The notes: generated by a model from the sequence alone, not told the origin. DNA of 64,000 nt from Bog-756 sp963753905 (GCA_963753905.1 CAVWDZ010000002.1:1-64000); one strand, 5' to 3'. Positions 35,035 through 44,172 are shown, counted from the stretch's first letter. A program made the numbers and translations.

Positions 35035-36051
35035 ATGCCCACGGGCGGCGTGACCGGCGCCCGGACCGACACTCGATCACCTGAGGACTCAGTGACCACA
35101 TCGACAGAGCCCGTGGACAAGCCCGACGAGCAGGCCGTCCCGTCGGGGGCAGGCGGGACCCAACTGCTTCTCCCCGGGCTCGTGCTGCTCGCACGGCCCC
35201 GCCAGTGGATCAAGAACCTCCTCGTGTTCGTCGCTCCCGGCGCGGCGGGCGTCCTCTTCCACCCCACCGTCCTCGGCCACGCCGCGGCCGCGTTCGGCAT
35301 CTTCTGCCTGGCTGCCTCCGGCACCTACTACCTCAACGACTCGATCGACGCGGACGCCGACCGCCGGCACCCCATCAAATGCACCCGGCCGGTGGCCGCC
35401 GGCGTCGTACCGGTGCCTCTGGCCATCGCGGCCGGGATCGGCATGCTGGCTGTCGCCATCGCGCTTTCGTTCCCCGTCGCCGGCTGGCACCTGGCCCTGG
35501 TCATGGGGGCCTACGCCGCGGTGCAACTCGCCTATTCCTTCGGCCTCAAGCACGAGCCCATCCTGGACCTGGCCTGCGTGAGCGCCGGGTTCATCCTGCG
35601 TGCCTTGGCCGGGGGCGTGGCCACCTCGGTCCCCCTCTCGAACTGGTTCCTCATCGTGGTCTCCTTCGGGTCACTCCTCGTCGTGACCGGAAAGCGCTCG
35701 GGTGAGAAGGAGCTGCTGGCCCGCGAGCAGGTCGACGACGGCGTCCGCCAGACGCTCGGTCTCTACACGGTCTCGTTCCTCCGGACCGTGCGGACCCTCT
35801 CGGCCTCGGTCACCGTCGCCGCCTACTGCCTCTGGGCATTCGAGCGGGCCAGCCAGGTCCACCCCGGACACGACCCGATCTGGTTCCAGCTCTCGATCTT
35901 TCCGTTCGTCATCGCCCTGCTCCACGTGATGCGCCTCCTCGACTCGGGCGAGGGCGCCGCCCCCGAGGACCTGGCCCTGCACGACCACCGGCTCCAGATC
36001 TACGGCGCGTGCTGGGTGCTTCTGTTCGCGATCGGCGCGTACACCGGATGA
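35035..36051 (+). CDS. Decaprenyl-phosphate phosphoribosyltransferase (UbiA family)
   Basis: The protein is 338 residues with about nine membrane helices. The prenyltransferase metal motif NDSIDADADRRHPIKCTRPVA (key residues N, D, D, D, then HP.K..RP) is of the Rv3806c type, distinct from quinone-type UbiA. It makes decaprenylphosphoryl-5-phosphoribose, the first step towards the arabinose donor for cell-wall arabinan. The stop overlaps the dprE1 start by four bases (36048-36051), so the pathway genes are coupled. Confidence 0.93.
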   Translation: MPTGGVTGARTDTRSPEDSVTTSTEPVDKPDEQAVPSGAGGTQLLLPGLVLLARPRQWIKNLLVFVAPGAAGVLFHPTVLGHAAAAFGIFCLAASGTYYLNDSIDADADRRHPIKCTRPVAAGVVPVPLAIAAGIGMLAVAIALSFPVAGWHLALVMGAYAAVQLAYSFGLKHEPILDLACVSAGFILRALAGGVATSVPLSNWFLIVVSFGSLLVVTGKRSGEKELLAREQVDDGVRQTLGLYTVSFLRTVRTLSASVTVAAYCLWAFERASQVHPGHDPIWFQLSIFPFVIALLHVMRLLDSGEGAAPEDLALHDHRLQIYGACWVLLFAIGAYTG

Positions 36052-37628
36052 GGGGCCCCGACGGGCAGCGGACCCTCCTTTCCGGATGGGGCCGGACCGC
36101 ACCGACCGCGGCCGATCTCGTCCACACGCTCGACTCCCACGCCGTCGACGAGGCCATGGCCCGCTCGGTCGCCGACGCCGCTGACCACGGCCGGGGGCTG
36201 CTCGCCCGCGGGCTGGGGCGCAGCTACGGGGACGCCGCGCAGAACGCAGGCGGCACCGTGCTGGACGCCACCTGGCTCGACGCGGTCCACGAGGTCGACC
36301 TCGGGTCCGGCGTGGTGAGGGTCGGTGCGGGGCTCAGCCTCGAGACGCTCATGGAACGCCTCGTCCCGCTCGGGTGGTTCGTACCGGTCACGCCCGGGAC
36401 CCGGCTGGTGACGGTGGGCGGCGCCATCGCCGCGGACATCCACGGCAAGAACCACCACGTGGACGGCGGGTTCTGCTCCCATCTGCGGGCCCTGACCCTG
36501 GTCACCCCGACCGGCACGGTGGAGGTGACCCCGCAGTCCGATCCCGACCTCTTCTGGGCCACGGCAGGGGGCATGGGGCTGACCGGCGTGATCACCGAGG
36601 CCACGGTCCAGATGCTCCCGGTCGAGACCAGCTACATGCTGGTGGACACCGAGCGGGCCGCCGACCTCGACGACGTGATGGGGCGGATGCGGACCGGCGA
36701 CGCCGCCTACCGGTACTCGGTGGCCTGGATCGACTGCCGGGCCGCCGGGGGACGCCTCGGCCGGTCGGTCCTCACCCGCGGTGACCATGCGAGGCTGGGG
36801 GACCTGCCCGCGAGGTTCCGCCGGGCTCCGGACCGCGCCCGGGCGTTCGTGCCGCGCACACGGGCCCGGGTTCCGCTCACCCCGCCGGGCGGGCTGCTCA
36901 ACCCACTGACCGTTGCGGCCTTCAACGAGCTCTGGTTCCGGAAGGCGCCGCAGTTCGAGGTGGGGAAGCCGGTGCCCATGGCCGCCTTCTTCCATCCCCT
37001 CGACGGGCTCGGCGGGTGGAACCGGCTCTACGGCCCGAAGGGCTTCCTCCAGTACCAGTTCGTGGTCGGCGACGGCGAGGGCGAGACGGTGCGCCGGGTC
37101 ATCGAGCGGCTCGGTGAGGTCCGGGCGGCATCGTTCCTCACCGTGCTCAAGCGCTTCGGACCCGGTGACCCGGGGCCGCTCTCGTTCCCGATGCCCGGGT
37201 GGACGCTCGCGCTCGACCTGCCGGTCGGCCTTCACGGGCTCGACAGGATCCTCGACGAGCTCGACGGTGAGGTCGCGGCCGCGGGCGGCCGGGTCTACCT
37301 CGCCAAGGACTCGCGACTCGCACAGGACACCTTCCGCGCCATGTACCCCCGGATCGACGAGTGGCTCGCCGTCCGGCACCGGGTCGACCCCGACGGGGTG
37401 CTCCGCTCCGATCTCGGCCGCCGGCTCGGGTTGTGCTCGGACGTTCACCGCCAGGCTCCGGCCAAACGGGCGGCGCCGAGGAAACGAGCGGGAGCGAAGA
37501 AGGCAGTCACGAAACGGGCGGCGCCGGGGAAGACCGCCGCCACCAAGAAGGCGGTCAACGGGAGAGCGCCGGCACCCGGCTCGGGCGGTGCGACCCGAAC
37601 GGGACGAACAGAACGGACAGGATCATGA
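36048..37628 (+). CDS. dprE1: Decaprenylphosphoryl-ribose oxidase DprE1 with a histone-H1-like tail
   Basis: The protein is 526 residues. The PCMH-type FAD domain carries RGLGRSYGDAAQNAGG, GTRLVTVGGAIAADIHGKNHH and GGMGLTGVITEAT. The C-terminal substrate domain carries FLTVLKRFGPGDPG and KDSRL. It oxidises the ribose C2' of the lipid donor. Compared with mycobacterial DprE1 it has about 50 extra C-terminal residues rich in Lys/Ala/Arg/Pro (KRAAPRKRAGAKKAV-type repeats), unrelated to the enzyme. The Cys targeted by benzothiazinones was not assigned. Start and stop both overlap neighbours by four bases. Confidence 0.93.
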   Translation: MRGPDGQRTLLSGWGRTAPTAADLVHTLDSHAVDEAMARSVADAADHGRGLLARGLGRSYGDAAQNAGGTVLDATWLDAVHEVDLGSGVVRVGAGLSLETLMERLVPLGWFVPVTPGTRLVTVGGAIAADIHGKNHHVDGGFCSHLRALTLVTPTGTVEVTPQSDPDLFWATAGGMGLTGVITEATVQMLPVETSYMLVDTERAADLDDVMGRMRTGDAAYRYSVAWIDCRAAGGRLGRSVLTRGDHARLGDLPARFRRAPDRARAFVPRTRARVPLTPPGGLLNPLTVAAFNELWFRKAPQFEVGKPVPMAAFFHPLDGLGGWNRLYGPKGFLQYQFVVGDGEGETVRRVIERLGEVRAASFLTVLKRFGPGDPGPLSFPMPGWTLALDLPVGLHGLDRILDELDGEVAAAGGRVYLAKDSRLAQDTFRAMYPRIDEWLAVRHRVDPDGVLRSDLGRRLGLCSDVHRQAPAKRAAPRKRAGAKKAVTKRAAPGKTAATKKAVNGRAPAPGSGGATRTGRTERTGS

Positions 37629-38386
37629 TCGACGCCGTCGGGCGGCCCCAATCGGTCCTGGTGCTCGGGGGCTCCTCGGAGATCGCCCAGGCCGTCGTCG
37701 ACGGGCTTGTCCCATCGCGCTGCCGCACGGTGATCCTCGCTGGTCGCCCCGGGGAACGGCTGGACGCCGCAGCCGTTCGGGCCCGGTCGGCCGGCGCCGA
37801 GACCGTGGAGACCGTCGCGTTCGAGAGCACTGACCCGACCAGCCACCGTGCCCTGGTCGACGATGTCTTCGACCGTCTCGGCGACATCGATCTGGTCATC
37901 GCAGCCGCGGGCGCACTCGGCGATCAGGAGGTCCTCGAGCACGACCCGCCGGGTGCGGCCGAGCTCATCACCACCAATTTCACCGGGCTGGCCTCCGTGC
38001 TGCTCGCCGTGGCGGACCGCATGCGCCGGCAGGGCCATGGTCGGATCGTCGTGCTCTCCTCGGTGGCCGGCGCACGGGTCCGGCGGGCCAACTTCATCTA
38101 CGGGTCGTCGAAGGCGGGGCTCGACGCGTTCGCCCAGGGCCTCGGGGACGCGTTGGTCGGATCCGGGGTCGGGGTGACCATCGTGCGGCCCGGATTCGTG
38201 GTGGGGCGGATGACCGAGGGCATGGACCCGGCTCCCTTCGCCACCACCCCCGAGGCGGTGGGCGCCGCGGTGGTGCGAGCAGTCGAGACCGGGTCGGAGG
38301 TGGTCTACGTGCCGTCTGCGCTGCGCTGGGCGTTCGCCGTCATGCGCCAGCTGCCCCGCGCAGCCTGGCGCCGCCTGCCCGGCTGA
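37625..38386 (+). CDS. dprE2: Decaprenylphosphoryl-2-keto-ribose reductase DprE2 (SDR)
   Basis: The protein is 253 residues. The SDR cofactor loop is VLVLGGSSEIAQAVV, with NFTGLASVL, SSVAGARVRRANFIYGSSKAGLD containing the Ser-Tyr-Lys triad, and VRPGFVVGRMTEGM. Together with DprE1 it epimerises the lipid-linked ribose to arabinose. ATG 37625 overlaps the dprE1 stop by four bases. The gene order DPPR synthase-DprE1-DprE2 supports the assignment strongly. Confidence 0.94.
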   Translation: MIDAVGRPQSVLVLGGSSEIAQAVVDGLVPSRCRTVILAGRPGERLDAAAVRARSAGAETVETVAFESTDPTSHRALVDDVFDRLGDIDLVIAAAGALGDQEVLEHDPPGAAELITTNFTGLASVLLAVADRMRRQGHGRIVVLSSVAGARVRRANFIYGSSKAGLDAFAQGLGDALVGSGVGVTIVRPGFVVGRMTEGMDPAPFATTPEAVGAAVVRAVETGSEVVYVPSALRWAFAVMRQLPRAAWRRLPG

Positions 38387-38465
38387 GCCGGCAGTTCGAT
38401 CGGCCCGATGGGAGGCCAGCCGGGGCGAGCGGGAAGCCGGACGAGAAGAACGGTACGGTCGGGCC

Positions 38466-39440
38466 ATGACTGTGATCGTGAACGAAGCGGAAGCCCAACT
38501 CGAAGCGCTCGACGGCCAGCGGGTCGCCGTGATCGGGTACGGGAATCAGGGCCGGTCGTGGGCGCTCAATCTGCGTGACTCCGGCATCGAGGTCGTCGTC
38601 TGCGTACGGGCCGATCCCAGCAGGGACACGGCCGAGGCAGACGGGTTCGCAACCAGCGGTCTCGACGGGGCGAACGATGCCGACGTCGTGTGCCTGCTGA
38701 TCCCCGACGATGTCATACCGACTGTGCCCCTGACACCCCGCCCCGACGCCTTGGTCATCGTTGCCAGCGGGTACACGCTCGCCTTCGGGCGCCTGGATCC
38801 ACGCTGTGACGTCGGAATGGTGGCGCCGAGAATGCTCGGCCCCGAGGTTCGCAGGTGCTACCTCGAAGGCACCGGGTTCATCACCGCTGTCGGAGTCCAC
38901 CAGGACGTCACAGGCACCGCCCGCTCCAGAGTGCTGGCTGTTGCCAAGGCGATCGGGGGGCTTCGCCAGGGCGCCATCGAACTCACTCCCGAGCAGGAGG
39001 CGATCCTCGATCTTGCTGTCGAGCAGGCGCTCGCCCCTGCTCTGAAGCGCGTCAGCGAGTCGTTCGTCCGGGTGATGCTCGAGCAGGGCATTCCCATCGA
39101 GGCGATCGTCACCGAGTTGGTTCTCTCCGGCGAAGTGGAGCGGACCTACCGTCTGGTGCGGCTCGAAGGAGGTGCAGCACAGATGGCGTACCACTCTCCA
39201 ACGAGTCAATACGGTCAGATGTCGCGCGCCGACCGCTATGGCCATCTCGACATCGCCGCCACGATGCGAGAGGCGGTCGACGAGATCTCCTCCGGCCGCT
39301 TTGCCGATGAGTGGGACGCCGAACGGGATGCCGGCTACCCGCATCTGGAAGAGCTTCGGGCAAAGGCGATGGCGCCGGAGATCCTCGCCTTCGAGGCGGA
39401 CCTCCGATCCAAGCTCGGCGAGTGTGCCACAACGACCTGA
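38466..39440 (+). CDS. Divergent ketol-acid reductoisomerase-like protein
   Basis: The protein is 324 residues. The NADP fold is VAVIGYGNQGRSWALNLRDSG, then LLIPDDVIP and a shortened APRMLGPEVRRCYLEGTGF in place of the usual APKGPG segment. In the helical domain the metal-ligand pattern of IlvC is recognisable (EQEAILDLAVEQ, then ELVLSGEVERTY and YHSPTSQYG), so it may bind Mg. It differs too much to be called the branched-chain enzyme and no ilvB/ilvN is near. A reductoisomerase or reductase of secondary metabolism is possible. Confidence 0.78.
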   Translation: MTVIVNEAEAQLEALDGQRVAVIGYGNQGRSWALNLRDSGIEVVVCVRADPSRDTAEADGFATSGLDGANDADVVCLLIPDDVIPTVPLTPRPDALVIVASGYTLAFGRLDPRCDVGMVAPRMLGPEVRRCYLEGTGFITAVGVHQDVTGTARSRVLAVAKAIGGLRQGAIELTPEQEAILDLAVEQALAPALKRVSESFVRVMLEQGIPIEAIVTELVLSGEVERTYRLVRLEGGAAQMAYHSPTSQYGQMSRADRYGHLDIAATMREAVDEISSGRFADEWDAERDAGYPHLEELRAKAMAPEILAFEADLRSKLGECATTT

Positions 39441-39475
39441 CCTGCGGCCGGAGACGGGACGGATCCCCAGAGATC

Positions 39476-40219
39476 TCAGATCGCCTTCGAGATGGTGAGC
39501 AGGCCTGTGGCCATGAGGAGGAGGTCGACAGCCCATGCGAAATGAGTGGGCTCCATCCGACCGCTGATGGCCGAACCCACGGCGATGCCGGCCACACACG
39601 GCACGAGCGACGAGGCAGCGAGGGCAACATCGGAGGCGGTGATCAGTCCGGCCAGGGCCAGAAGGGGCAGCCCGATGAGATTCGACAATACGAAGACAGC
39701 CGAGATGGTGGCTCGGAACCGGTCGTCGTGGAAGCCTGTCCGACGGAGTTCGTACACGAGCGGCGGCCCGTTGGTGGCCAGCGACGTATTGAGTACGCCA
39801 CTCACGAAGCCCATGACGAACGTCGTCGCTCCGTGCGGTAGCGCCGGTTCAGGGTTCGATCGGCGCGAAGAGATGACGATCCAGATCGCAGCCGCACACG
39901 TCGTGACTCCCAGGGCGAGGCGTAGCGCGGTCGCTGAGACCACGCTCAGGATGACCACCCCGATCGGTGCACCGACAATGGCACCGAAGCCCAATCGGCG
40001 GGCAGTCGGCCATTCGATGTGTCGGCGAAGGCGCAGGGCGAGCCAGACGCAGGCGACGGTGCCGTTCAGGAACACGATGACCACGGCGCTCTTGGTCGGC
40101 ACCACGAACGCCATGAGCGGCACCGCAAGAAGTGCGAACCCGAACCCGACGGCCCGCTGGAGCGCAGCGGCGGCAAAGACGATGCCGGCGATGGCTACGA
40201 CGGTACCGGTCGAAATCAC
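39476..40219 (-). CDS. TSUP (TauE/SafE) family membrane transporter
   Basis: The protein is 247 residues from a GTG, with about eight membrane helices in two similar halves. It has the family features AVGFGFALLAVPLMAFVVPT near the start and GFVSGVLNTSLATNGPPLV in the middle. TSUP proteins are thought to export sulfite, sulfonates or organic anions. The substrate is not inferable. It is convergent with the IlvC-like gene and divergent from the hydrolase gene. Confidence 0.88.
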   Translation of the reverse strand: MISTGTVVAIAGIVFAAAALQRAVGFGFALLAVPLMAFVVPTKSAVVIVFLNGTVACVWLALRLRRHIEWPTARRLGFGAIVGAPIGVVILSVVSATALRLALGVTTCAAAIWIVISSRRSNPEPALPHGATTFVMGFVSGVLNTSLATNGPPLVYELRRTGFHDDRFRATISAVFVLSNLIGLPLLALAGLITASDVALAASSLVPCVAGIAVGSAISGRMEPTHFAWAVDLLLMATGLLTISKAI

Positions 40220-40386
40220 CCCGCGAACCTAATGGCATCCACCACCTCGATCCCCGGCTGCGATTCGACCTCGGGTCCGGGCCGTGATGGCCCGGTAGCA
40301 GCGGCTCCGTAGGGGCAGACGGCCGGTTCCCGGCCCGGGTGTCCGCCGTGGCAACGCGGTCCGCACTGTTGGAGAAGAATGTCGCC

Positions 40387-41295
40387 ATGGAAGCCCAGCT
40401 CCACCACGTCTCGATCCATGGTCACGACATGGCGTACCGGATGGAGGGACACGGGCCCGCTCTCCTGCTCCTCCACGGCATCGCCGGTAGCTCGCGGACC
40501 TGGCGTGACGTGATCCCGCGATTGACAGATCGATTCACGGTCATTGCGCCGGACTTCATGGGTCACGGTCAGTCCGACAAGCCCGTCGGTGACTACTCAC
40601 TCGGAGCATTCGCGAGCGGGATCCGTGATCTGCTCGACGTCCTCGAGATCGGCCGAGCCTCTGTCGTCGGCCAGTCCTTCGGTGGCGGGGTGGCCATGCA
40701 GTTCGCCTACCAGCACCCTGAGCAGTGCGAACGTCTCGTCCTCGTCGACAGTGGGGGCCTCGGTCGGGAGGTGAACTGGATGCTCCGGTTCATGACGTTG
40801 CCGGGGAGCGAGTACGTGATGCCGGTGATCTTTCCGGGATTCGTCCGCGACTGGGGAGACAGCCTCTTCCGGACGATCAACGACCGCGGCATCCATCTGG
40901 GTCGTGTCGCCGAGATGTGGAGCGCGTACGCGTCACTGGCCGAGGCGGAGAACCGGTGGGCGTTCGCCCGCACCATCAAGTCCGTCATCGACCCCGGCGG
41001 TCAGACGGTGAGCGCGATAAATCGGCTCTACCTGGCGGCCCCGGTGCCGACCCTGATCGTCTGGGGGGACCGGGACGGCATCATCCCGGTGAGCCACGCC
41101 CACGCCGCGCACGACGCCATGCCCGGAAGCCGGCTGGTGATCCTCGAGGGTGTGGGCCACTTCCCCCAGATCGAGGCTCCTGAGCAGTTCGTCGAGGCGC
41201 TCGTCGACTTCATCGACTCGACGGTGCCCGCCAGCCTCGGCGCCGAGGACCGCCAGAGGATGCTCCGAGAGCGGTCCGAGCCGCTCGAGCCGTAG
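40387..41295 (+). CDS. Alpha/beta-fold hydrolase
   Basis: The protein is about 302 residues. HG oxyanion segment LLLLHGIAGSSRTW, nucleophile GQSFGG, acid WGDRDGIIP and catalytic His in GVGHFPQIEAPEQF give a complete triad. It resembles C-C bond hydrolases and haloperoxidase-like esterases. ATG 40387 has GGAGAA upstream; a GTG at 40339 would add 16 residues. It is followed by the carotenoid oxygenase gene, so a joint role in cleaving a polyene or aromatic compound is possible. Confidence 0.86.
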   Translation: MEAQLHHVSIHGHDMAYRMEGHGPALLLLHGIAGSSRTWRDVIPRLTDRFTVIAPDFMGHGQSDKPVGDYSLGAFASGIRDLLDVLEIGRASVVGQSFGGGVAMQFAYQHPEQCERLVLVDSGGLGREVNWMLRFMTLPGSEYVMPVIFPGFVRDWGDSLFRTINDRGIHLGRVAEMWSAYASLAEAENRWAFARTIKSVIDPGGQTVSAINRLYLAAPVPTLIVWGDRDGIIPVSHAHAAHDAMPGSRLVILEGVGHFPQIEAPEQFVEALVDFIDSTVPASLGAEDRQRMLRERSEPLEP

Positions 41296-41398
41296 AGAAT
41301 CGGGCTCGGCGCTCCTCGGGGGAATCCGACGGGAAGTCGGGTCGAGCGCGCCATTGGTCGATCGGATATAACTGCCAGAGACAAAAGAGGAGGTTGCG

Positions 41399-42754
41399 AT
41401 GACTGTGGCCAACCCCTATCTACTGGGCAACTACGCCCCGGTCGCCAGCGAGGAAACGGTGACCGACCTGACGGTGACCGGAACGCTTCCGAGCACCTTG
41501 AGCGGCCGTTATCTCCGCAACGGGCCCAACCCGATCATGCAGCCGGATCCCGCTACGTACCACTGGTTCACAGGCGAGGGGATGGTCCACGGCATCCGAA
41601 TCGACGATGGCGAAGCTCGCTGGTATCGGAATCGGTGGGTCCGCTCGGCGGATGTGGCGAGTGCGCTGGGCGAGAGCCCGCACCCCGGGCCGGTCGTAGA
41701 CGGGATGGACTTCTCGTCGAACACCAATGTCATTGCTCACGCGGGCAGAACGTACGCGATCGTCGAGGGGGGTGCCCGACCCTACGAGATGACGTACGAG
41801 CTGGACAGCGTCGGGGCATCAGATTTTCAGGGCACCTTGCCTGGTGGCTATACCGCACATCCGAAGCGCGATCCACAGACCGGCGAGCTGCACGCGATCT
41901 CGTACTACTGGGCCTGGGGAAACCACGTGCAGTACAGCGTCGTTGACGTAGACGGGCAGGTTCGGAGGACTGTGGATATCCCCGTCGGTGGGCCAGTCTC
42001 GATCCATGACATGTCGCTCACGACCACCTTTGCCGTGATCTACGACCTTCCGGTCCTGTTCAGTCCCGAGGCCCTGGCCGAGGGCTTCGCATTTCCCTAC
42101 CGTTGGTCCGATGACTATGAGAGCAGGGTCGGGCTCCTCCCGCTCGAAGGCGGCGCGGACGACGTGGTCTGGTGCGATGTCGACCCTTGTTACGTCTTTC
42201 ACCCGATGAACGCCTACGACGAGGACGGAGCGGTCATCGTCGACGTGGTGCGGCATCCGAAGATGTTTGCCACGCACTTCACCGGTCCCGACGAGGGTGC
42301 GCCGGTGCTCGAGCGGTGGCGCATCGATCCAGCGGGCGGCAAGGTGGTCTCCCAATTGCTCGACGACCGCCCCCAGGAGTTCCCGCGCGTTGACGAGCGC
42401 GTCGTCGGGCGTCGGAACCGCTATGGGTACAGTGCCGCAGTCGACAACGGGGAAGAGGACGAGGCCGGGTTCACCATGGGTGGGGCGCTCATCAAGCACG
42501 ACCTGGCTACGGGAACGACTGAAACCAGAGCCTTGCGAGGCGGTGCCGGTGAGGCGGTCTTCGTGCCGGAGAGCGCTACGTCAGGAGAGGACGAGGGGTT
42601 CGTTCTCAGCCTCGTGTATGACACCGAGCGAGAGGCGAGCGATCTCCTGGTGCTGCACGCGCAAGACTTCACCGGCGACCCGGCGGCGGTCGTTCATCTT
42701 CCGGTGCGCGTGCCATACGGCTTTCACGGCAATTGGGCAGCTGACACTCCATAA
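41399..42754 (+). CDS. Carotenoid oxygenase (RPE65 family)
   Basis: The protein is 451 residues and a seven-bladed propeller dioxygenase. The four iron-binding His residues are visible in order: TAHPKRDP, SIHDMSLT, VFHPMNAY and GFHGNW at the C-terminus. YLRNGPNP and FTGEGMVHGIR are standard family landmarks near the start. It cleaves a double bond of carotenoids or stilbene-like compounds with O2. A strong ribosome site (GAGGAGG) precedes ATG 41399. The C-terminus ends soon after the last ligand, so the protein looks complete. Confidence 0.93.
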   Translation: MTVANPYLLGNYAPVASEETVTDLTVTGTLPSTLSGRYLRNGPNPIMQPDPATYHWFTGEGMVHGIRIDDGEARWYRNRWVRSADVASALGESPHPGPVVDGMDFSSNTNVIAHAGRTYAIVEGGARPYEMTYELDSVGASDFQGTLPGGYTAHPKRDPQTGELHAISYYWAWGNHVQYSVVDVDGQVRRTVDIPVGGPVSIHDMSLTTTFAVIYDLPVLFSPEALAEGFAFPYRWSDDYESRVGLLPLEGGADDVVWCDVDPCYVFHPMNAYDEDGAVIVDVVRHPKMFATHFTGPDEGAPVLERWRIDPAGGKVVSQLLDDRPQEFPRVDERVVGRRNRYGYSAAVDNGEEDEAGFTMGGALIKHDLATGTTETRALRGGAGEAVFVPESATSGEDEGFVLSLVYDTEREASDLLVLHAQDFTGDPAAVVHLPVRVPYGFHGNWAADTP

Positions 42755-42800
42755 CCAGGGGTTCGGTGGCACCGCCGGGGCCAATCCCGTCTCCGACGGG

Positions 42801-42828
42801 TTGACACGGCTAACAGCGTTAGCTAACG
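42801..42828 (+). promoter_or_regulatory. TTGACA promoter element overlapped by palindromic operator CGTTAGCTAACG
   Basis: A TTGACA -35-like hexamer at 42801-42806 is followed 10 bases later by the perfect 12-base palindrome CGTTAGCTAACG (42817-42828), where the spacer and -10 would lie. The site is about 40 bases upstream of the Ddn-like gene, whose distal partner encodes a TetR-family repressor. I infer an autoregulatory operator. Confidence 0.62.
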
Positions 42829-42869
42829 TGGGGCTAATGGCGTTACCCCCCAACCGATCGGAGGTCGCA

Positions 42870-43334
42870 ATGAACCAAGCCAGTCCTGTCCGGTACCGCA
42901 AGCCGGGCTGGTTCACCCAGCACATCTTCAACCCGGCGGTCTCCCTGCTCACCCGGGCCGGCGTCAGCGTCTGGGGCAGCCGGGTGCTGGAGGTGGCCGG
43001 GCGCAACTCGGGTGACCCGCGGCGGGTTCCGGTGAACCTGCTGTCGCTCGACGACAACCACTACCTCGTCTCGGCGCGGGGCACCGGCCAGTGGGTCCGC
43101 AACGTTCGGGCCGCCGGCGGCCGGCTGGACCTGCTCCTCGGCCGCACCCGCCAGCACTGGGTAGCCACCGAACTGACCGACGACCAGAAGCCCCCGGTCC
43201 TGCGTGCCTACCTGAGACGATGGAAAGCAGAGGTCGGCGTGTTCTTCGAAGGAGTCTCCGCTGACTCCTCCGACGATGAGCTCCGAGCAGCGGGGCCCAA
43301 CCACCCTGTCTTTCTCCTCCGCCCGGCGTCGTGA
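42870..43334 (+). CDS. Deazaflavin (F420)-dependent nitroreductase-family protein
   Basis: The protein is 154 residues. It has the Ddn/DUF385 split-barrel pattern: a hydrophobic N-terminal helix, VLEVAGRNSGDPRRVPVNLL (the G-R-x-S-G turn), YLVSARGTGQWVRNVRAAG and HPVFLL at the end. Relatives use reduced F420 to reduce nitro compounds or quinones. ATG 42870 has GGAGG eight bases upstream. The stop overlaps the TetR start by four bases, so regulator and enzyme are coupled. Confidence 0.9.
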   Translation: MNQASPVRYRKPGWFTQHIFNPAVSLLTRAGVSVWGSRVLEVAGRNSGDPRRVPVNLLSLDDNHYLVSARGTGQWVRNVRAAGGRLDLLLGRTRQHWVATELTDDQKPPVLRAYLRRWKAEVGVFFEGVSADSSDDELRAAGPNHPVFLLRPAS

Positions 43335-43921
43335 ACAATGGCGCGCCTGCCGCCTCGCCTCGACCGACGCCTCGGGAACGCACTCCCCGGGCCCGACAGA
43401 TCATCGACACGGCCCGGGCGCTGCTCGAAGCGGTCGGCAGCGACGGATTGACGATGCGACGGCTGGCCGCCGAGCTCGGGATTCGGGCGCCGTCGCTGTA
43501 CAAGCACGTCAATGGGCGGCCAGCGCTCGAACTGGCGTTGGTGGAGACCGGCCTCGACGAGACCGGGCTGGCCCTGCACGCTGCGGTAGCAGGCTCGAAT
43601 GGCGATCCGGTCAGTGACCTGCTCGGCGCCCACCGGGCGATGGGACTCGCAAATCCCGAACTGTACCGCCTGATCACCGCCAATTCGTTCCCCCGAGCCG
43701 GGCTGCTCCCCGGTCTGGAGGCATGGGCCGGTGAGCCGTTCTTCTTGGCGGTCGGCGAGCCGTATCTGGCCCAAGCGCTGTGGTCCTTCGCTCACGGAAC
43801 GCTCATCCTCGAGCTCGACCGACGGTTCCCCGACGGCTCGAACCTCGACCGGACCTGGCAGGCCGGCACCGAGGCATTCACCGCCGCTCAACTCGCCACG
43901 CTCAGCACGCCCACAGCGTGA
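43331..43921 (+). CDS. TetR/AcrR-family transcriptional regulator
   Basis: The protein is 196 residues from GTG 43331. The N-terminal helix-turn-helix is RARQIIDTARALLEAVGSDG..TMRRLAAELGIRAPSLYKHVNG (in pieces), the standard TetR DNA-binding unit. The ligand domain is of the TetR_C WHG type (FFLAVGEPYLAQALWSFAHG). It is translated with the Ddn-like gene and probably represses it through CGTTAGCTAACG. The ligand is unknown. Confidence 0.92.
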   Translation: MNNGAPAASPRPTPRERTPRARQIIDTARALLEAVGSDGLTMRRLAAELGIRAPSLYKHVNGRPALELALVETGLDETGLALHAAVAGSNGDPVSDLLGAHRAMGLANPELYRLITANSFPRAGLLPGLEAWAGEPFFLAVGEPYLAQALWSFAHGTLILELDRRFPDGSNLDRTWQAGTEAFTAAQLATLSTPTA

Positions 43922-43932
43922 ACCCGCGCAGG

Positions 43933-44172
43933 TCACTTACCGGGGTTCTTGCGCTGCTGACTGGCCCGGCGACCGAAGGGAAGCGGTCCGGCCTGTGAGG
44001 CCAGTACTGCGACCCGAGGAAGTGGCAGCTCAGGATGGAGCTCCGCAGCCGTCACCAAGGCGTCCTCGGGGTCCCAGGCTTCGACTTGCTCGACCACGTA
44101 GTCGAACCGCCCCATTCTTCCCCAGGTAACGATGAATCGGTGGGGGCCGGTCACGCCAAGAGCGTATGACAT
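43933..44172 (-). CDS. Hypothetical small protein, 79 aa
   Basis: The core HRFIVTWGRMGRFDYVVEQVEAWDPEDALVTAAELHPEL (seen as HRFIVTWGRMG and VEAWDPEDALVTAAELHPEL) looks like a folded small domain with a good codon pattern. The C-terminus is basic. ATG 44172 was chosen; the longer frame to 44268 has poor composition. No family is recognised. It is convergent with the TetR gene, 11 bases away. Confidence 0.5.
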   Translation of the reverse strand: MSYALGVTGPHRFIVTWGRMGRFDYVVEQVEAWDPEDALVTAAELHPELPLPRVAVLASQAGPLPFGRRASQQRKNPGK

